Of a stretch of 64,000 nt of DNA, positions 1-8,560 are shown one piece after another. The first letter of the stretch is position 1. Each line of letters starts with the position of its first letter. The translations under genes were made by a program, and so were the position numbers. Below the pieces are notes generated by a model. It worked only from the letters and a program-made list of their open reading frames with translations. It searched no databases and had not been told where the DNA came from. Source of the DNA: Bradyrhizobium erythrophlei (GTDB lineage: Bacteria > Pseudomonadota > Alphaproteobacteria > Rhizobiales > Xanthobacteraceae); assembly GCA_900129675.1 (NCBI GenBank), contig FSRD01000001.1, positions 6,251,501 to 6,315,500 of the forward strand. The letters are read 5' to 3'.

Positions 1-1
1 T

Positions 2-886
2 CACTTGGCTGATCCGGCGGCCGTCGTCGCGCGCCTGCGCCCGTTCGATGTGGTATGCGTCATGCGCGAACGCACGCCGCTTACGAGGGAGATCCTGCAG
101 CAGCTCCCGAACCTCAAGCTGATAGCGTCGACCGGACCGCGAAACGCGTCCATCAACAGCCAGACCGCGACTGATCTCGGCATCGGGGTCACAGCGACCG
201 GCTATGACTCCACACCCACCATCGAGTTCACCTGGTCGCTGATTCTGGCCAGCATACGAGGCATCGACCGGGAAGCCGCGTCGCTTAAGGCCGGGGGGTG
301 GCAAACGGGCCTCGGCGCAAACCTGAGAGGCAAAAGCCTGGGTGTCGCCGGGCTGGGAAACATCGGAAGCGAAGTGGCGCGCATCGGCCTCGCGTTCGGC
401 ATGAAGGTGATCGCCTGGAGCCAGAACCTCACTGAAGAGAAAGCCAGCGCCGCCGGTGCCACCCTCGTGGACAAGCAGACGCTGTTCCGCGAGGCCGACA
501 TCGTGACAGTTCATCTCGTCCTGAGCAGTCGTACCAAAGGGCTGATCGGGGCACCCGAGTTTGCCCTGATGAAGCCCACGGCGAGGCTCGTCAACACATC
601 GCGTGCCCCGATCGTCGACGAGGTGGCTCTGATCGAAGCGCTGCAGGCGCGTCGGATAGCCGGGGCCGCCGTCGATGTATTCGAAATCGAGCCGCTGCCT
701 GCCGGCCATCCCTTCCGAAAGCTCGATAACGTGCTTGCGACGCCGCACATCGGCTACGTCACTGAAGATCTTTATCGGACTTTTTACAGCGACGCCGCGG
801 CCAACATCGCAATATGGATCGAGGCCAACGCAACGTCCGCAGAAGCATTTGCGACGAGCAAACCTTCATATCAACACGAGGCCTAA
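2..886 (+). CDS. D-isomer-specific 2-hydroxyacid dehydrogenase, 5' partial
   Basis: NAD(P)-dependent oxidoreductase interconverting a D-2-hydroxyacid and a 2-oxoacid in the cytoplasm. The frame is open to the left edge, so the true start may lie outside; the visible part is about 293 residues against 310-330 usual. Counting from the TTG at position 5, the dinucleotide-binding motif GLGNIG is at residues 116-121, the substrate-binding Arg is in NTSRAPIVDE (R200), the Glu is in DVFEIEP, and the catalytic His is in TPHIG (H248). These are the signatures of the phosphoglycerate dehydrogenase/glyoxylate reductase superfamily. It ends 5 bases before the ATG of the enone reductase relic, so the two were probably co-transcribed. 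The substrate is not evident. Confidence 0.85.
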   Translation, partial: HLADPAAVVARLRPFDVVCVMRERTPLTREILQQLPNLKLIASTGPRNASINSQTATDLGIGVTATGYDSTPTIEFTWSLILASIRGIDREAASLKAGGWQTGLGANLRGKSLGVAGLGNIGSEVARIGLAFGMKVIAWSQNLTEEKASAAGATLVDKQTLFREADIVTVHLVLSSRTKGLIGAPEFALMKPTARLVNTSRAPIVDEVALIEALQARRIAGAAVDVFEIEPLPAGHPFRKLDNVLATPHIGYVTEDLYRTFYSDAAANIAIWIEANATSAEAFATSKPSYQHEA

Positions 887-891
887 GAATC

Positions 892-2005
892 ATGAGCGTG
901 AGCAACCAAGAAAAGATCGTTCGGAACAAGGTCTTGGTCACAGGTGCAAGCGGCCTGCTTGGGGTCGCTGCGATCGAGAAGTTTCTAGCCGCGGGCTGGG
1001 AGGTGGTCGGCGTCTCACGCCGCAAGCCCGAGCTGCCCAGCGGCCGAAGCATTGACTTTCTGTCGGTCGATCTGCGGGACGAGGAAAAGGCCCGCGCCGC
1101 GTTCGAGCCGCTGACAGACGTCACGCACATCGCCTATACAGCTCTGCACGAGAAGCCTGAACTGGTCGCTGGCTGGTCGAGCAAGGACCAGATCGAGACC
1201 AATAACGCCATGCTGCGCAACGTGGTGGCGCCGATCGTCCGCACCCTCCAATTTCCAGCACGTCAGCATCCTGCAGGGAACGAAGGTCTACGGCGTGCAC
1301 CTGCACCCGATCCCTATCCCGGCCCGCGAACGTGATGCCCGCAATGATCACCCGAACTTCTTCTTCGACCAGGAAGCCTATGTGGGTGAGATGGGCGCCA
1401 AGTACGGCTTCAATTATACGGCACTGCGTCCGCAGCTCGTCACCGGTCCCACCCCCGGCGCTTTGAACGTTATTCCTGCCATCGGTGTCTACGCGGCAAT
1501 CCGTCGCGAGAAGGGTGAACCGTTCGGCTTTCCCGGCGGTCCGTCGTTCGTCTGGGAAGCTGCCGACGCAGACCTCGTCGCGGACGTGATGGTCTGGGCT
1601 GCGCAGTCGCCCCCAGCGGCGAACGAGGCGTTCAACATCACGAACGGCGACGTGTTCGAGTGGCGCAATGTGTGGCCGGCCATGGCCGAAACCCTCGGCG
1701 TCGAGACCGGACCGGACACGCCAACGAGCGTGGCAGCATACCTCGCTGAAAACGCGGAGCTCTGGGACCGGATCGTCGCAAAGTCCGATCTTCGTTCGCG
1801 GAACCTGCGGGAGCTGGTTGGCCAAGGGGACCAGCATGCGGATTTCGCGTTCGCTTATGGCGCCCCGGAGGGGCCTCGGGCCTTTGTGAGCGCCGTCAAG
1901 CTGCGCCAGGCTGGGTTCACAAAGACAATTGATACCGAGGTCTCGTTCCGCAACGCACTGCAGTCCCTGATCGACCACAAGCTCCTGCCGCCAGCCGCGA
2001 AGTAG
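892..2005 (+). pseudogene. PRISE-type SDR enone reductase (progesterone 5-beta-reductase-like), frameshifted
   Basis: Two frames make one protein of about 370 residues. The first (ATG 892) carries the Rossmann motif VTGASGLLG near residues 16-24. The second runs to the stop at 2005 and carries GTKVYGVHLHPIPIPARER and DQEAYV, which match the PRISE-family Lys and Tyr catalytic region. The frame changes near 1250 in the text CTCCAATTTCCAGCACG. Removing one A restores Leu-His-Phe-Gln-His-Val and joins the halves, so a single-base insertion explains the break. The family performs NAD(P)H-dependent 1,4-reduction of enones or enals. It could be a recent pseudogene or a sequencing error, since both halves are otherwise well preserved. 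Confidence 0.8.
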
Positions 2006-2039
2006 TCCGGATGCCCGGATCCGCAAGAGTGTCGCCGAC

Positions 2040-2525
2040 GCCGCTGCGGAATTCCGGTTCGAAACTATTCATCGGGCCCGCACAACGATGTTCCGATGAT
2101 CGCGGCGATCAACTGGCCCGTAAGGCTGCACTCGGAAGACATTCTTTCGTGTGAGATCGTCGGGGCGAACGTCGTTTTTTAGGATCGACCGCATTTTGCG
2201 TTCGGGGGCCCCCCGGGCGGTGGGATGCACGTCTTGTGGCCCGAAATTATCGGCAGCATCCGCGCCCGCTACTTCCTTCTCACGCGGCAGGAGCTTGACA
2301 GCGCGGCTGGAATTGCGAGCACAATGAAAGGATAGCTAGCCGAGGGGACGCGCGATGACTCAATTTTCACGTGCTTTTCGATGGCAATCGGTGAGCAAGC
2401 GGCTCCCGGTGGGGACTTAGTCATTGCGAGCGATACCCGCGCGATGATCAGCGCGGAATCGACATTCGCTCATCAGGGCGGAAGCCGTTTTGCCGTGACC
2501 GGATGTGTGTCGGCTAGGCTGTTTT
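2040..2525 (+). pseudogene. Crotonase (enoyl-CoA hydratase/6-oxocamphor hydrolase-like) remnants
   Basis: No intact gene lies here, but broken reading frames resemble crotonases. From about 2084 one reads NDVPMIAAINWPVRLHSED, a typical crotonase stretch, ending in a stop near 2178. After a frame change one reads DRPHFAFGG, then MHVLWPEIIGSIRARYFLL and RQELDSAAGIAS to a stop near 2334. A second stretch from about 2382 reads APGGDLVIASDTRAMISAE and AESTFAHQGGSRFAVTG, again crotonase-like. These look like remains of one or two genes with internal deletions. The homology is judged by eye, so the assignment is moderate. Confidence 0.45.
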
Positions 2526-3977
2526 AGTGCGAAGTGGAGCCTCAACTAGCGCAGCCGCGGGAGCGGCTTCGGAGGAGGCCGTTCCGAAGATTACACCCGG
2601 ATTTAGGATGGAGGATGGATCGAGCAGGCGTTTGATCGAGTGGGCCAAGCGGAGCTCGACGTCGGATTTTCGTTTTCCGACGGAGTAGGATTTGAGACGC
2701 CCGATGCCATGCTCCGCGCTGATTGAGCCGCCGAGTTGCGTGACCTCGTCGTATAGCGCCTCAAGCAGCCGCGGTTCAATCTCCCCAACGACGTGAGGAG
2801 AAACCAGACAATTGCAGTGCAGGTTCCCGTCGCCAACATGGCCGAAGGGCATAAAAAGAATGTCGGTGTCTTGGGCCTTCGTCCACTCTTCCATTGCATG
2901 GAGAAGACCGGGCACCCTCTCTATGGAGACTGCCACGTCGCTGCGGATGACAACGCCCCTCTTGCGGGCGGCCTCGGACTGCCCCTCGCGTATTCGCCAC
3001 ATGTTGAGGCGCTGCATCTCGCTCTCCGCGATGGTGCCGTCTTCGCAGAGACCGTATTCGAACAATTGCTCCAGGAACGTCTCGGTTTGCTCCCGCAGAC
3101 CGGTTGGTAGCGCCCAGGCGAGCTCGATCAGAACATGCCATTGATGGCGATCCGAGAGGGGCCGACGACATCCTTCGAGATATTCGACCGCCAGCTCCAC
3201 TCCATTTGAGTGGATTAGCTCGAAGCTCGAGATGAGGTCACCAAAGTGTGAGCGAAATCTGGCAAAAAGGTCGACCGCCGCTTCCGCAGAGGCGACCGCG
3301 AGCCAAATCGTTTGCCGATCGCGCTGAGGAGGCAACAATCGCAGCGATGCGGCCGTGATGATGCCCAGAGTACCTTCCGAACCGACGAAGATTTCCTTCA
3401 GGTCGTAGCCGGTGTTGTCCTTCCGCACCGAACGAAGGCCATTCCAGATTGTTCCATCCGCCAGAACGACTTCGAGACCGAGGATCAGTCCACGGGTCAT
3501 TCCGTATCGAAGTACGTTCAATCCGCCTGCGTTGGTGGCGATATTGCCGCCGATCTGGCAAGAACCCTCGGCGCCGAGGGACAGTGGAAAGGACCGGTCT
3601 ACTTGCTCGGCTGCCTTTTGAATATCGGCCAGAACGACGCCGGCTTCCGCGATCACGAAGTCGCCACGCGGCTCGACGTGTCTGATCCGGTTGATCCGCG
3701 AAAGCGACAGCACGATTTGTCGACCCGTTTCATCGGGAATGCTGCCCGCGACGAGACCGGTATTGCCGCCTTGAGGGACCACGGAGGCGCCATGCTCCGC
3801 AGCGACAACGAGCAGCTTCGAGACCTCGTCCACGGTGCCGGGACGGGCCACGAGAGCGGCGTTTCCGCGATACCTGTTCCAGACATCCTGCTCAAAGGCC
3901 TGCTTATCGGCTCCGTCGACAAGAACGTTGGACGGGCCGACCACTGCGGCGCAGGCCTGAACCAGGTGGGTGCTCAC
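2514..3977 (-). CDS. FAD-linked 2-hydroxyacid dehydrogenase (GlcD/D-lactate dehydrogenase family)
   Basis: Flavoprotein of about 487 residues, oxidising a D-2-hydroxyacid to the 2-oxoacid. The N-terminal PCMH-type FAD domain contains VPQGGNTGLVAGSIPDE and GAEGSCQIGGNIATNAGG. The C-terminal FAD-oxidase domain has PFGHVGDGNLHCN and GGSISAEHGIGRLK, the conserved end of the D-lactate/GlcD group. I chose the GTG at 3977 because GAAGGGGG lies 7 bases upstream and this start avoids a long overlap with the preceding gene; an in-frame ATG at 4025 is the alternative. It is last in a minus-strand run with the LVIVD protein and the flavin monooxygenase. A decayed copy of its C-terminal part occurs at 10,785. 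Confidence 0.85.
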   Translation of the reverse strand: MSTHLVQACAAVVGPSNVLVDGADKQAFEQDVWNRYRGNAALVARPGTVDEVSKLLVVAAEHGASVVPQGGNTGLVAGSIPDETGRQIVLSLSRINRIRHVEPRGDFVIAEAGVVLADIQKAAEQVDRSFPLSLGAEGSCQIGGNIATNAGGLNVLRYGMTRGLILGLEVVLADGTIWNGLRSVRKDNTGYDLKEIFVGSEGTLGIITAASLRLLPPQRDRQTIWLAVASAEAAVDLFARFRSHFGDLISSFELIHSNGVELAVEYLEGCRRPLSDRHQWHVLIELAWALPTGLREQTETFLEQLFEYGLCEDGTIAESEMQRLNMWRIREGQSEAARKRGVVIRSDVAVSIERVPGLLHAMEEWTKAQDTDILFMPFGHVGDGNLHCNCLVSPHVVGEIEPRLLEALYDEVTQLGGSISAEHGIGRLKSYSVGKRKSDVELRLAHSIKRLLDPSSILNPGVIFGTASSEAAPAAALVEAPLRTKTA

Positions 3978-3990
3978 CGGCCGACCCCCT

Positions 3991-5256
3991 TCAATTGGAG
4001 CGTTCCAGGATGAAGAGGCCTGCATTGTAGTCGTTCGAATAGATCAATCCATTAATATCGACGAAGACGTCGCAGGACTGGATGACTTTGGGCCTGTTCG
4101 GACGATGATCCAGCATCCGTCCGGGCGCAGGCGGAACGAAGGCCGCTACTTCTTTCGGCCGGAAGCAATCGGAAATGTCGAACGCCCGTACCCCCGCGTT
4201 TTGAAAGGTCGCGAAGATGAGTTCGGAGCTCACGAAGCTGCCCGGCCGGTTTTCATGCAGGTTATGCGGACCGAAATGTCCGCCCTTGCGTGCGTAGTCC
4301 GCTTCCTTTGGAACCGGAAACGTCGAAATCGAAATCGGATTCGACAGCTCGCGCGCATCCATGACCCAGATATGCTTCAGCCCGTCCTCCAGATTGTCCA
4401 GCACGGCCTCGTCGAGGACAACGAGCAGATCACGATCGGCAAGCGGGAGGCAATTGTGGGTGCCGCCTCCGTAAGGAGGGGACCAGTTCTTATGAACGAT
4501 CAATTTGGGTTTATGTCGATCCGATACGTCGATCAGGACCATTCCGGCGTCGCGCCATGCGGCATACGCGACATCTCCGTGCACGATTGCATGATGAAGC
4601 CCGTAGCGGCGATGCTGGGGCCACTTGGGGACCTCGCCGGCCGCCCGGTTCATGCCTTCAAGCCAAAACCGTCCGGCTTCTCGTGGGCTCGTCGGATCGG
4701 ACATATCGATCGTGATGAAGATGTAATCCGTGAATCCGTCGAGCAGGGCCGATGCGTAACTCCACCGGCCACCCGTATACCAGATGCGGTGAATGCCACC
4801 GCCGTCGACCGACATGAAGCCGATCTTGCGTGGCGCGTGAGGGACGGAGATGTCGTAGACTGACATGCCCGCCGTCCAGTCGCGCACGGAGTCGGAGTTG
4901 GATTTGGTTGCCGTACCGACTTTCTCGCCGAGCTCCCCTGTGTAGTAGGCCTTTTCGTCCTGGAAGACGCTTTGGGCGAACATGTCTTTGGCGTTGATCA
5001 CCAGCAACAGATCGTCGTGCGTCTGCAGATGGATGTTCCACGTGTTATGCGGCGCTTCGACGTAGTTCACGGTCTTCGGATTCGCTGGATCGCGAACGTC
5101 GACAACGCTGAAACCCTTCGAAAACATGTGGCCGATGTAAGCGAAGCCGCGATTAACCATCAATTGCACGCCATCGCCGCGGCCATCGACGTCGCTATGG
5201 CCAACCAGCCGCATATTCCGCGCGTAATCCGGCCGGATATCAGTCCTAGACGCCAT
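3991..5256 (-). CDS. LVIVD-repeat beta-propeller protein
   Basis: Protein of about 421 residues with repeated blades of the form 'FSVVDVRDPANPK', 'MSVYDISVPHAPRK', 'IDMSDPTSPREAGRF', 'VLIDVSDRHKPKLI' and 'AFDISDCFRPKEV'. These are LVIVD repeats expected to fold as a beta-propeller. No signal peptide is seen. The ATG at 5256 follows GTGAGGAAGCCCAAG, a good ribosome site, and lies inside the end of the upstream monooxygenase gene (stop at 5246), so translation is probably coupled. Proteins of this kind recur in aromatic-acid and xenobiotic clusters, but no reaction is established. The gene's place between a monooxygenase and a hydroxyacid dehydrogenase suggests a role in the same pathway. Confidence 0.8.
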   Translation of the reverse strand: MASRTDIRPDYARNMRLVGHSDVDGRGDGVQLMVNRGFAYIGHMFSKGFSVVDVRDPANPKTVNYVEAPHNTWNIHLQTHDDLLLVINAKDMFAQSVFQDEKAYYTGELGEKVGTATKSNSDSVRDWTAGMSVYDISVPHAPRKIGFMSVDGGGIHRIWYTGGRWSYASALLDGFTDYIFITIDMSDPTSPREAGRFWLEGMNRAAGEVPKWPQHRRYGLHHAIVHGDVAYAAWRDAGMVLIDVSDRHKPKLIVHKNWSPPYGGGTHNCLPLADRDLLVVLDEAVLDNLEDGLKHIWVMDARELSNPISISTFPVPKEADYARKGGHFGPHNLHENRPGSFVSSELIFATFQNAGVRAFDISDCFRPKEVAAFVPPAPGRMLDHRPNRPKVIQSCDVFVDINGLIYSNDYNAGLFILERSN

Positions 5257-6484
5257 CTTGGGCTTCCTCACGGGCAGTCCGTTGGTGAAGAAAGGAATCG
5301 GCGGCGGTTTCCCGCAAGAGCTCATCTTGGTGGTGCTCATCGATCCCGTTCGCGTGCCCACGTGCCCCCTTTTCGTCGAGGAAGGCCCCGAGTTCACGTC
5401 CCTTGGCCACGACTAGGTCTCCGATTGGCCTGCGCTTCTCTTCAAACGCCCGCAAGCCGCCATCTACGTCGTCGCCGGAGGAGGCTATGGCGTCGGCGAG
5501 CGCTTTCGCATCGGCAGCTCCCTTGGTGACGCCCAAGCCCACGTGTGGTCGCCCGACGAAGGCAGCATCACCAATCAAGGCGATCCGGCCGAATGCCATC
5601 GACGGCGAGGCAAGATCGTAGATCGGGGTGAAGAACGCGCTCTTGACCGTATGGAGCACGCTGAGCAAGGGCTTCGCCATGAACGTTTCAGCCTTGTTGC
5701 GCATCTCCTGGACGACGTCAGGCCTTACGAGCGGAGGAGGAATGGAAATCGCATGCATCCTCCCGGTCGCGTCTGTAAGCATGTCCTCGAGACGCTTCTC
5801 GTTGATCGTGCGATACCAGACGAAATTGTAGCGCCGCTTTCCGGGCCGCAGGTCGTTGTTCTGGCCGGCGATCGGATAACCCACCACCTCATGGCCGGGC
5901 TCCAGGAAGAAGGCGAACTTCTCGAACACAGCGGCATGCGTTGCCGGGTCGAGATCGGCTTCTTCGACCACCGACCGCCATATGACGTAACCCGCATAAA
6001 GCGGTTGAACCTGGGGAACGAGAATGTTGCGGACTATTGAGCGGAAGCCGTCCGCGGCAACAAGCATATCGCCTTTTTCGATCCGGCCGTTTTCGAAGCG
6101 GACGGCCACGCCATTCGCATCCTGCTCGAACCCAACCAGATTGTGGTTCAGATGATACGTGCCTTCGGGTTGAACACGACGGGCGAGATTTTGCAACCGA
6201 TCCCACGAGGTCAGGATCTGCGGGAAGTGACGATGCTTGATGACGTTTCCCTCGCGATCGAACAGCACGCGATCGCTGACATGCACACCGAGATCGGTCG
6301 TGCCCGCGCCGCTCTCGTCGAGAATGTCGAGAAGCTCAGGGTGACTGACGATTCCCGCTCCGCGGCCCTTCAATTCGACATCGACGCGCTCGAAGACGTC
6401 GGCCTGCCACCCTTTGCGGCGGAGCAGAGCTGCGGCGAACAGGCCGGAAATGGATCCTCCGACGACGATGGCCCGTTTGATCAT
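5246..6484 (-). CDS. FAD-dependent aromatic monooxygenase (2,6-dihydroxypyridine 3-monooxygenase-like)
   Basis: Single-component flavin hydroxylase of 412 residues, class A, expected to use NAD(P)H and O2 to hydroxylate an aromatic ring. The FAD motif VVGGSISGLFAA is at residues 7-18 and the distal GD motif is IGDAAFVGRPHVGLGVTKG. The stretch GIVSHPELLDILDE and the overall layout resemble 2,6-dihydroxypyridine 3-monooxygenase and 6-hydroxynicotinate-type enzymes more than 4-hydroxybenzoate hydroxylase. It is the first gene of a minus-strand operon. A perfect TTAGCA-TG-TGCTAA dyad lies 25 bases upstream of its start and probably binds the neighbouring TetR protein. The substrate is inferred only by resemblance. 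Confidence 0.85.
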   Translation of the reverse strand: MIKRAIVVGGSISGLFAAALLRRKGWQADVFERVDVELKGRGAGIVSHPELLDILDESGAGTTDLGVHVSDRVLFDREGNVIKHRHFPQILTSWDRLQNLARRVQPEGTYHLNHNLVGFEQDANGVAVRFENGRIEKGDMLVAADGFRSIVRNILVPQVQPLYAGYVIWRSVVEEADLDPATHAAVFEKFAFFLEPGHEVVGYPIAGQNNDLRPGKRRYNFVWYRTINEKRLEDMLTDATGRMHAISIPPPLVRPDVVQEMRNKAETFMAKPLLSVLHTVKSAFFTPIYDLASPSMAFGRIALIGDAAFVGRPHVGLGVTKGAADAKALADAIASSGDDVDGGLRAFEEKRRPIGDLVVAKGRELGAFLDEKGARGHANGIDEHHQDELLRETAADSFLHQRTAREEAQDGV

Positions 6485-6508
6485 GTTTCGAGTCCCTGTC
6501 GATTTTAA

Positions 6509-6522
6509 TTAGCATGTGCTAA
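6509..6522. promoter_or_regulatory. TetR-type operator dyad upstream of the monooxygenase
   Basis: TTAGCA-TG-TGCTAA is a perfect 6+6 dyad in the 70-bp gap between the monooxygenase start and the stop of the TetR gene. A near copy (TTATCA-TT-TGCTAA) lies at 7415-7428 upstream of the TetR gene. The pairing of sites suggests control of the operon and autoregulation by the TetR protein. This is inference from sequence symmetry. Confidence 0.6.
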
Positions 6523-6554
6523 ATAAATCCGCCGGTAATCGAAGTCAAGCTGGC

Positions 6555-7232
6555 TCAGGGTCGGCGGGCAGCGGCCGGCATTCCGTTCAACAGGCTATCG
6601 ACGCTTGCTTCAATGAACTCACGAAGCTCGAGGTGGACAGGTACTCCGTAAGCGAAGCGACGGACGCCGAAGTAGAAGATGCCGCCGTGGAACAGCCAGT
6701 AGAGCTCGAGTTCGCGGCCCGTGACTGGCCCTTTGATCTTGATGCCCTTTTCGGCCCGGATTTCGATGCAGACTCTGCGGTGGATCCTCTCCTCGGCGAA
6801 CTTGATGTACCATTTGTTGAGTTCCAGACCCCGCAGTCCGGCTAGAAGAAAGATTCGCATCCACTTCGAATTGAAAATGACGTCGGTGTAGGCGGTGTAG
6901 AACTCGATCAGTCGATCGCGAAGCGGGCGCGAGCGATCCTCTAGGAGGACCTCCCATTCTATGCGCCATCGAGAGAGAAAAACCTCGTTGTAGACGGCCT
7001 GAATCAGGTCGTCTTTGTTCGGGAAGTATCGGAAAATCAGCGGCTGCGTGATCCCGAGGCGTACAGCCAAAGGGCGGGTCCCGGCGTCAAATCCCACTTC
7101 AGCAAAGTAGCGGGTCGCTTCGTCGACGATCAATTTTTTCCGATCCTCGGGACTGAACCGGACGCGTTGTTCGCCCTTTTTGGTTGACGTGCGTTTGACG
7201 GGCGAGATCTTATTTAGCGTACGTTGTTTCAC
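6555..7232 (-). CDS. TetR/AcrR family transcriptional regulator
   Basis: Regulator of 225 residues. After a basic N-terminal tail the helix-turn-helix domain spans roughly residues 30-75, with EATRYFAEVGFDAGTRPLAV and LGITQPLIFRYFPNKDDLIQ as the recognition segment. The C-terminal half is the ligand-binding and dimer domain and carries a hydrophobic C-terminal helix. The start is a GTG at 7232; no strong ribosome site is seen. It lies directly upstream of, and in the same direction as, the monooxygenase operon, with matching dyads before both units, so it is the likely local repressor of that operon. Confidence 0.85.
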   Translation of the reverse strand: MKQRTLNKISPVKRTSTKKGEQRVRFSPEDRKKLIVDEATRYFAEVGFDAGTRPLAVRLGITQPLIFRYFPNKDDLIQAVYNEVFLSRWRIEWEVLLEDRSRPLRDRLIEFYTAYTDVIFNSKWMRIFLLAGLRGLELNKWYIKFAEERIHRRVCIEIRAEKGIKIKGPVTGRELELYWLFHGGIFYFGVRRFAYGVPVHLELREFIEASVDSLLNGMPAAARRP

Positions 7233-7349
7233 GGGTCATCCGTTTCGGGTCTGAATAATAGCTCTGCTTCTTCGAAAAGTCGGCTTTTGCAAAGGATACA
7301 GCGTCCGGACGAAGGTGCAAAACCTGAACCGTGCGGACCCCAAGTCTTA

Positions 7350-7385
7350 TTTCGGCCAAGGACCCTCTTTCGGCCAAGGACCCTC
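7350..7385 (+). repeat. Perfect 18-bp tandem duplication
   Basis: TTTCGGCCAAGGACCCTC occurs twice head to tail (7350-7367 and 7368-7385) between the TetR gene and its upstream dyad. It does not encode anything recognisable. It may simply be a replication slippage event in the TetR leader. Confidence 0.8.
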
Positions 7386-7414
7386 CAAACCAGCCGCCTG
7401 ACATCGGGGATTAT

Positions 7415-7428
7415 TTATCATTTGCTAA
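7415..7428. promoter_or_regulatory. TetR-type operator dyad upstream of the TetR gene
   Basis: TTATCA-TT-TGCTAA differs by one base per arm at most from the perfect dyad at 6509-6522 and lies in AT-rich DNA about 180 bases upstream of the TetR start. It is probably the autoregulatory site. Confidence 0.5.
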
Positions 7429-7479
7429 ATTAATTTTGATCGTCCGCTAAAATAAAACGCTGTGCAGTCGGGAGAAGCG

Positions 7480-7904
7480 CGGCCGTTGAGCGCCTGGCGG
7501 CGTTAGATACGGGGCAGATACTACGGCTCCCCGCGAGGCCGCCTTGGCAGAGCGTTCTCAACGCCGCGTCTGCGGCGAGGGCGAGGCCACCCGCCATCGC
7601 TGAAGCAATCGACGATCATAGCAGGCTGCCGAAGGGCGTCGTGCGGCAGCCCGGCATCAAAATCATGTTCTTGCTGGGGAAGCCGGATGGAATGAGCGCG
7701 AAGGAATCCCACCAAAACTGGATAGAGACTCATTCGCCTACGGTCGTCGGCAGGTCCGACGACACGGCGATGCAGCGATATATCCAGAGCCTCTCATCCC
7801 GTCTCCGATGGCCGTCGGCGCCGCTGAAGCGCGCGGGTGAGATTGCGCGCAAAACCGATGCTGCGCACCGACGTGGCGTCGCTCAACACGATATTCTGGA
7901 TTAG
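7480..7904 (+). pseudogene. Truncated second copy of the EthD-domain gene
   Basis: This stretch matches the intact EthD-like gene at 11,427-12,023 over most of its N-terminal half. Shared readings include AIDDH, LPKGVVRQ, GIKIMFLL, KPDGMSAKE and ETHSP, in the same order and spacing. After the segment matching RYIQS the similarity ends, with frame changes and a stop near 7902, so the C-terminal half of the EthD domain is gone. It is a relic of a local duplication, about 4 kb from the parent copy and in the same orientation. Confidence 0.75.
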
Positions 7905-8014
7905 CCTATCTATTCTCCCTGGGAATAAGGCCTATTACGCCGACCGATCTGTAACGACGGCAAATAATGGTCATTTGTCGGTCCCACGAACCTTTGTTGG
8001 TTCGGGAGAAATCC

Positions 8015-8389
8015 ATGTCTTTGCGCGAAAAGCTCGAAACAGCCCAAGGTACGTTCGATTCGGTGGCGTCGTCCGAGATGATCGAAATGCGGCGCATGGA
8101 CGCGGCTGTTGTTGCCATCTCCCCGGAGAAAGACACGCATCGGGTCAAGCGCCGACATGTTCCTTCTCCGCCGGTTTCTCGGCCGTTGTTCCAACAGCTC
8201 GGGCACGCGCTGCTGGCGGTGAACGATAGTGGGGATTGGACACTGCCACTTCCCGCGACCTACGTGATAGGGACAGATGGACGGGTCGCGATGTCCTTCG
8301 TCGACGCTAATTATGGGCGTCGTATCGAGCCAAGGAAGTCTTGGCCGCGCCGGCCTGCCTCCGTGGCGATGGTGGGTGCCAAATGCTGA
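8015..8389 (+). pseudogene. Peroxiredoxin-like (AhpC/TSA, thioredoxin-fold) gene with internal deletion
   Basis: The ATG at 8015 begins MSLREKLETAQGTFDSVAS, typical of the N-terminal helix of peroxiredoxin-like AhpC/TSA proteins. Later DSGDWTLPLPATYVIGTDG and RVAMSFVDANYGRRIEP match the C-terminal part of the same family. The central part with the redox-active Cys is missing and the join is out of register, leaving about 124 residues against more than 200. I regard it as a decayed gene. Its neighbours are also relics. Confidence 0.65.
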
Positions 8390-8560
8390 TCTGCTTAACC
8401 ATGCGCATTCACCAGGTGCTTCTGTCCGCCGCTAGAGAGGCACTGGAGACTTTCGTGCTCACCGGCAGCCCGTCCGCCTCCATAGTGGCGGCCATCTCGT
8501 CGTACCCAAAACCGGACGGAACGAATTCCGATCTCAAGCCGTAAATGGAGTTTTGCTATC

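Noticed and set aside
1121..2026. 301-residue open frame on the minus strand over the enone reductase
   Set aside because: It lies antisense to well-conserved SDR coding text on the plus strand; its residues (many Arg, Gly, His) look like mirrored codons.
3312..4863. Long plus-strand frames opposite the GlcD-like and LVIVD genes
   Set aside because: Antisense artefacts over clear coding sequence on the minus strand.
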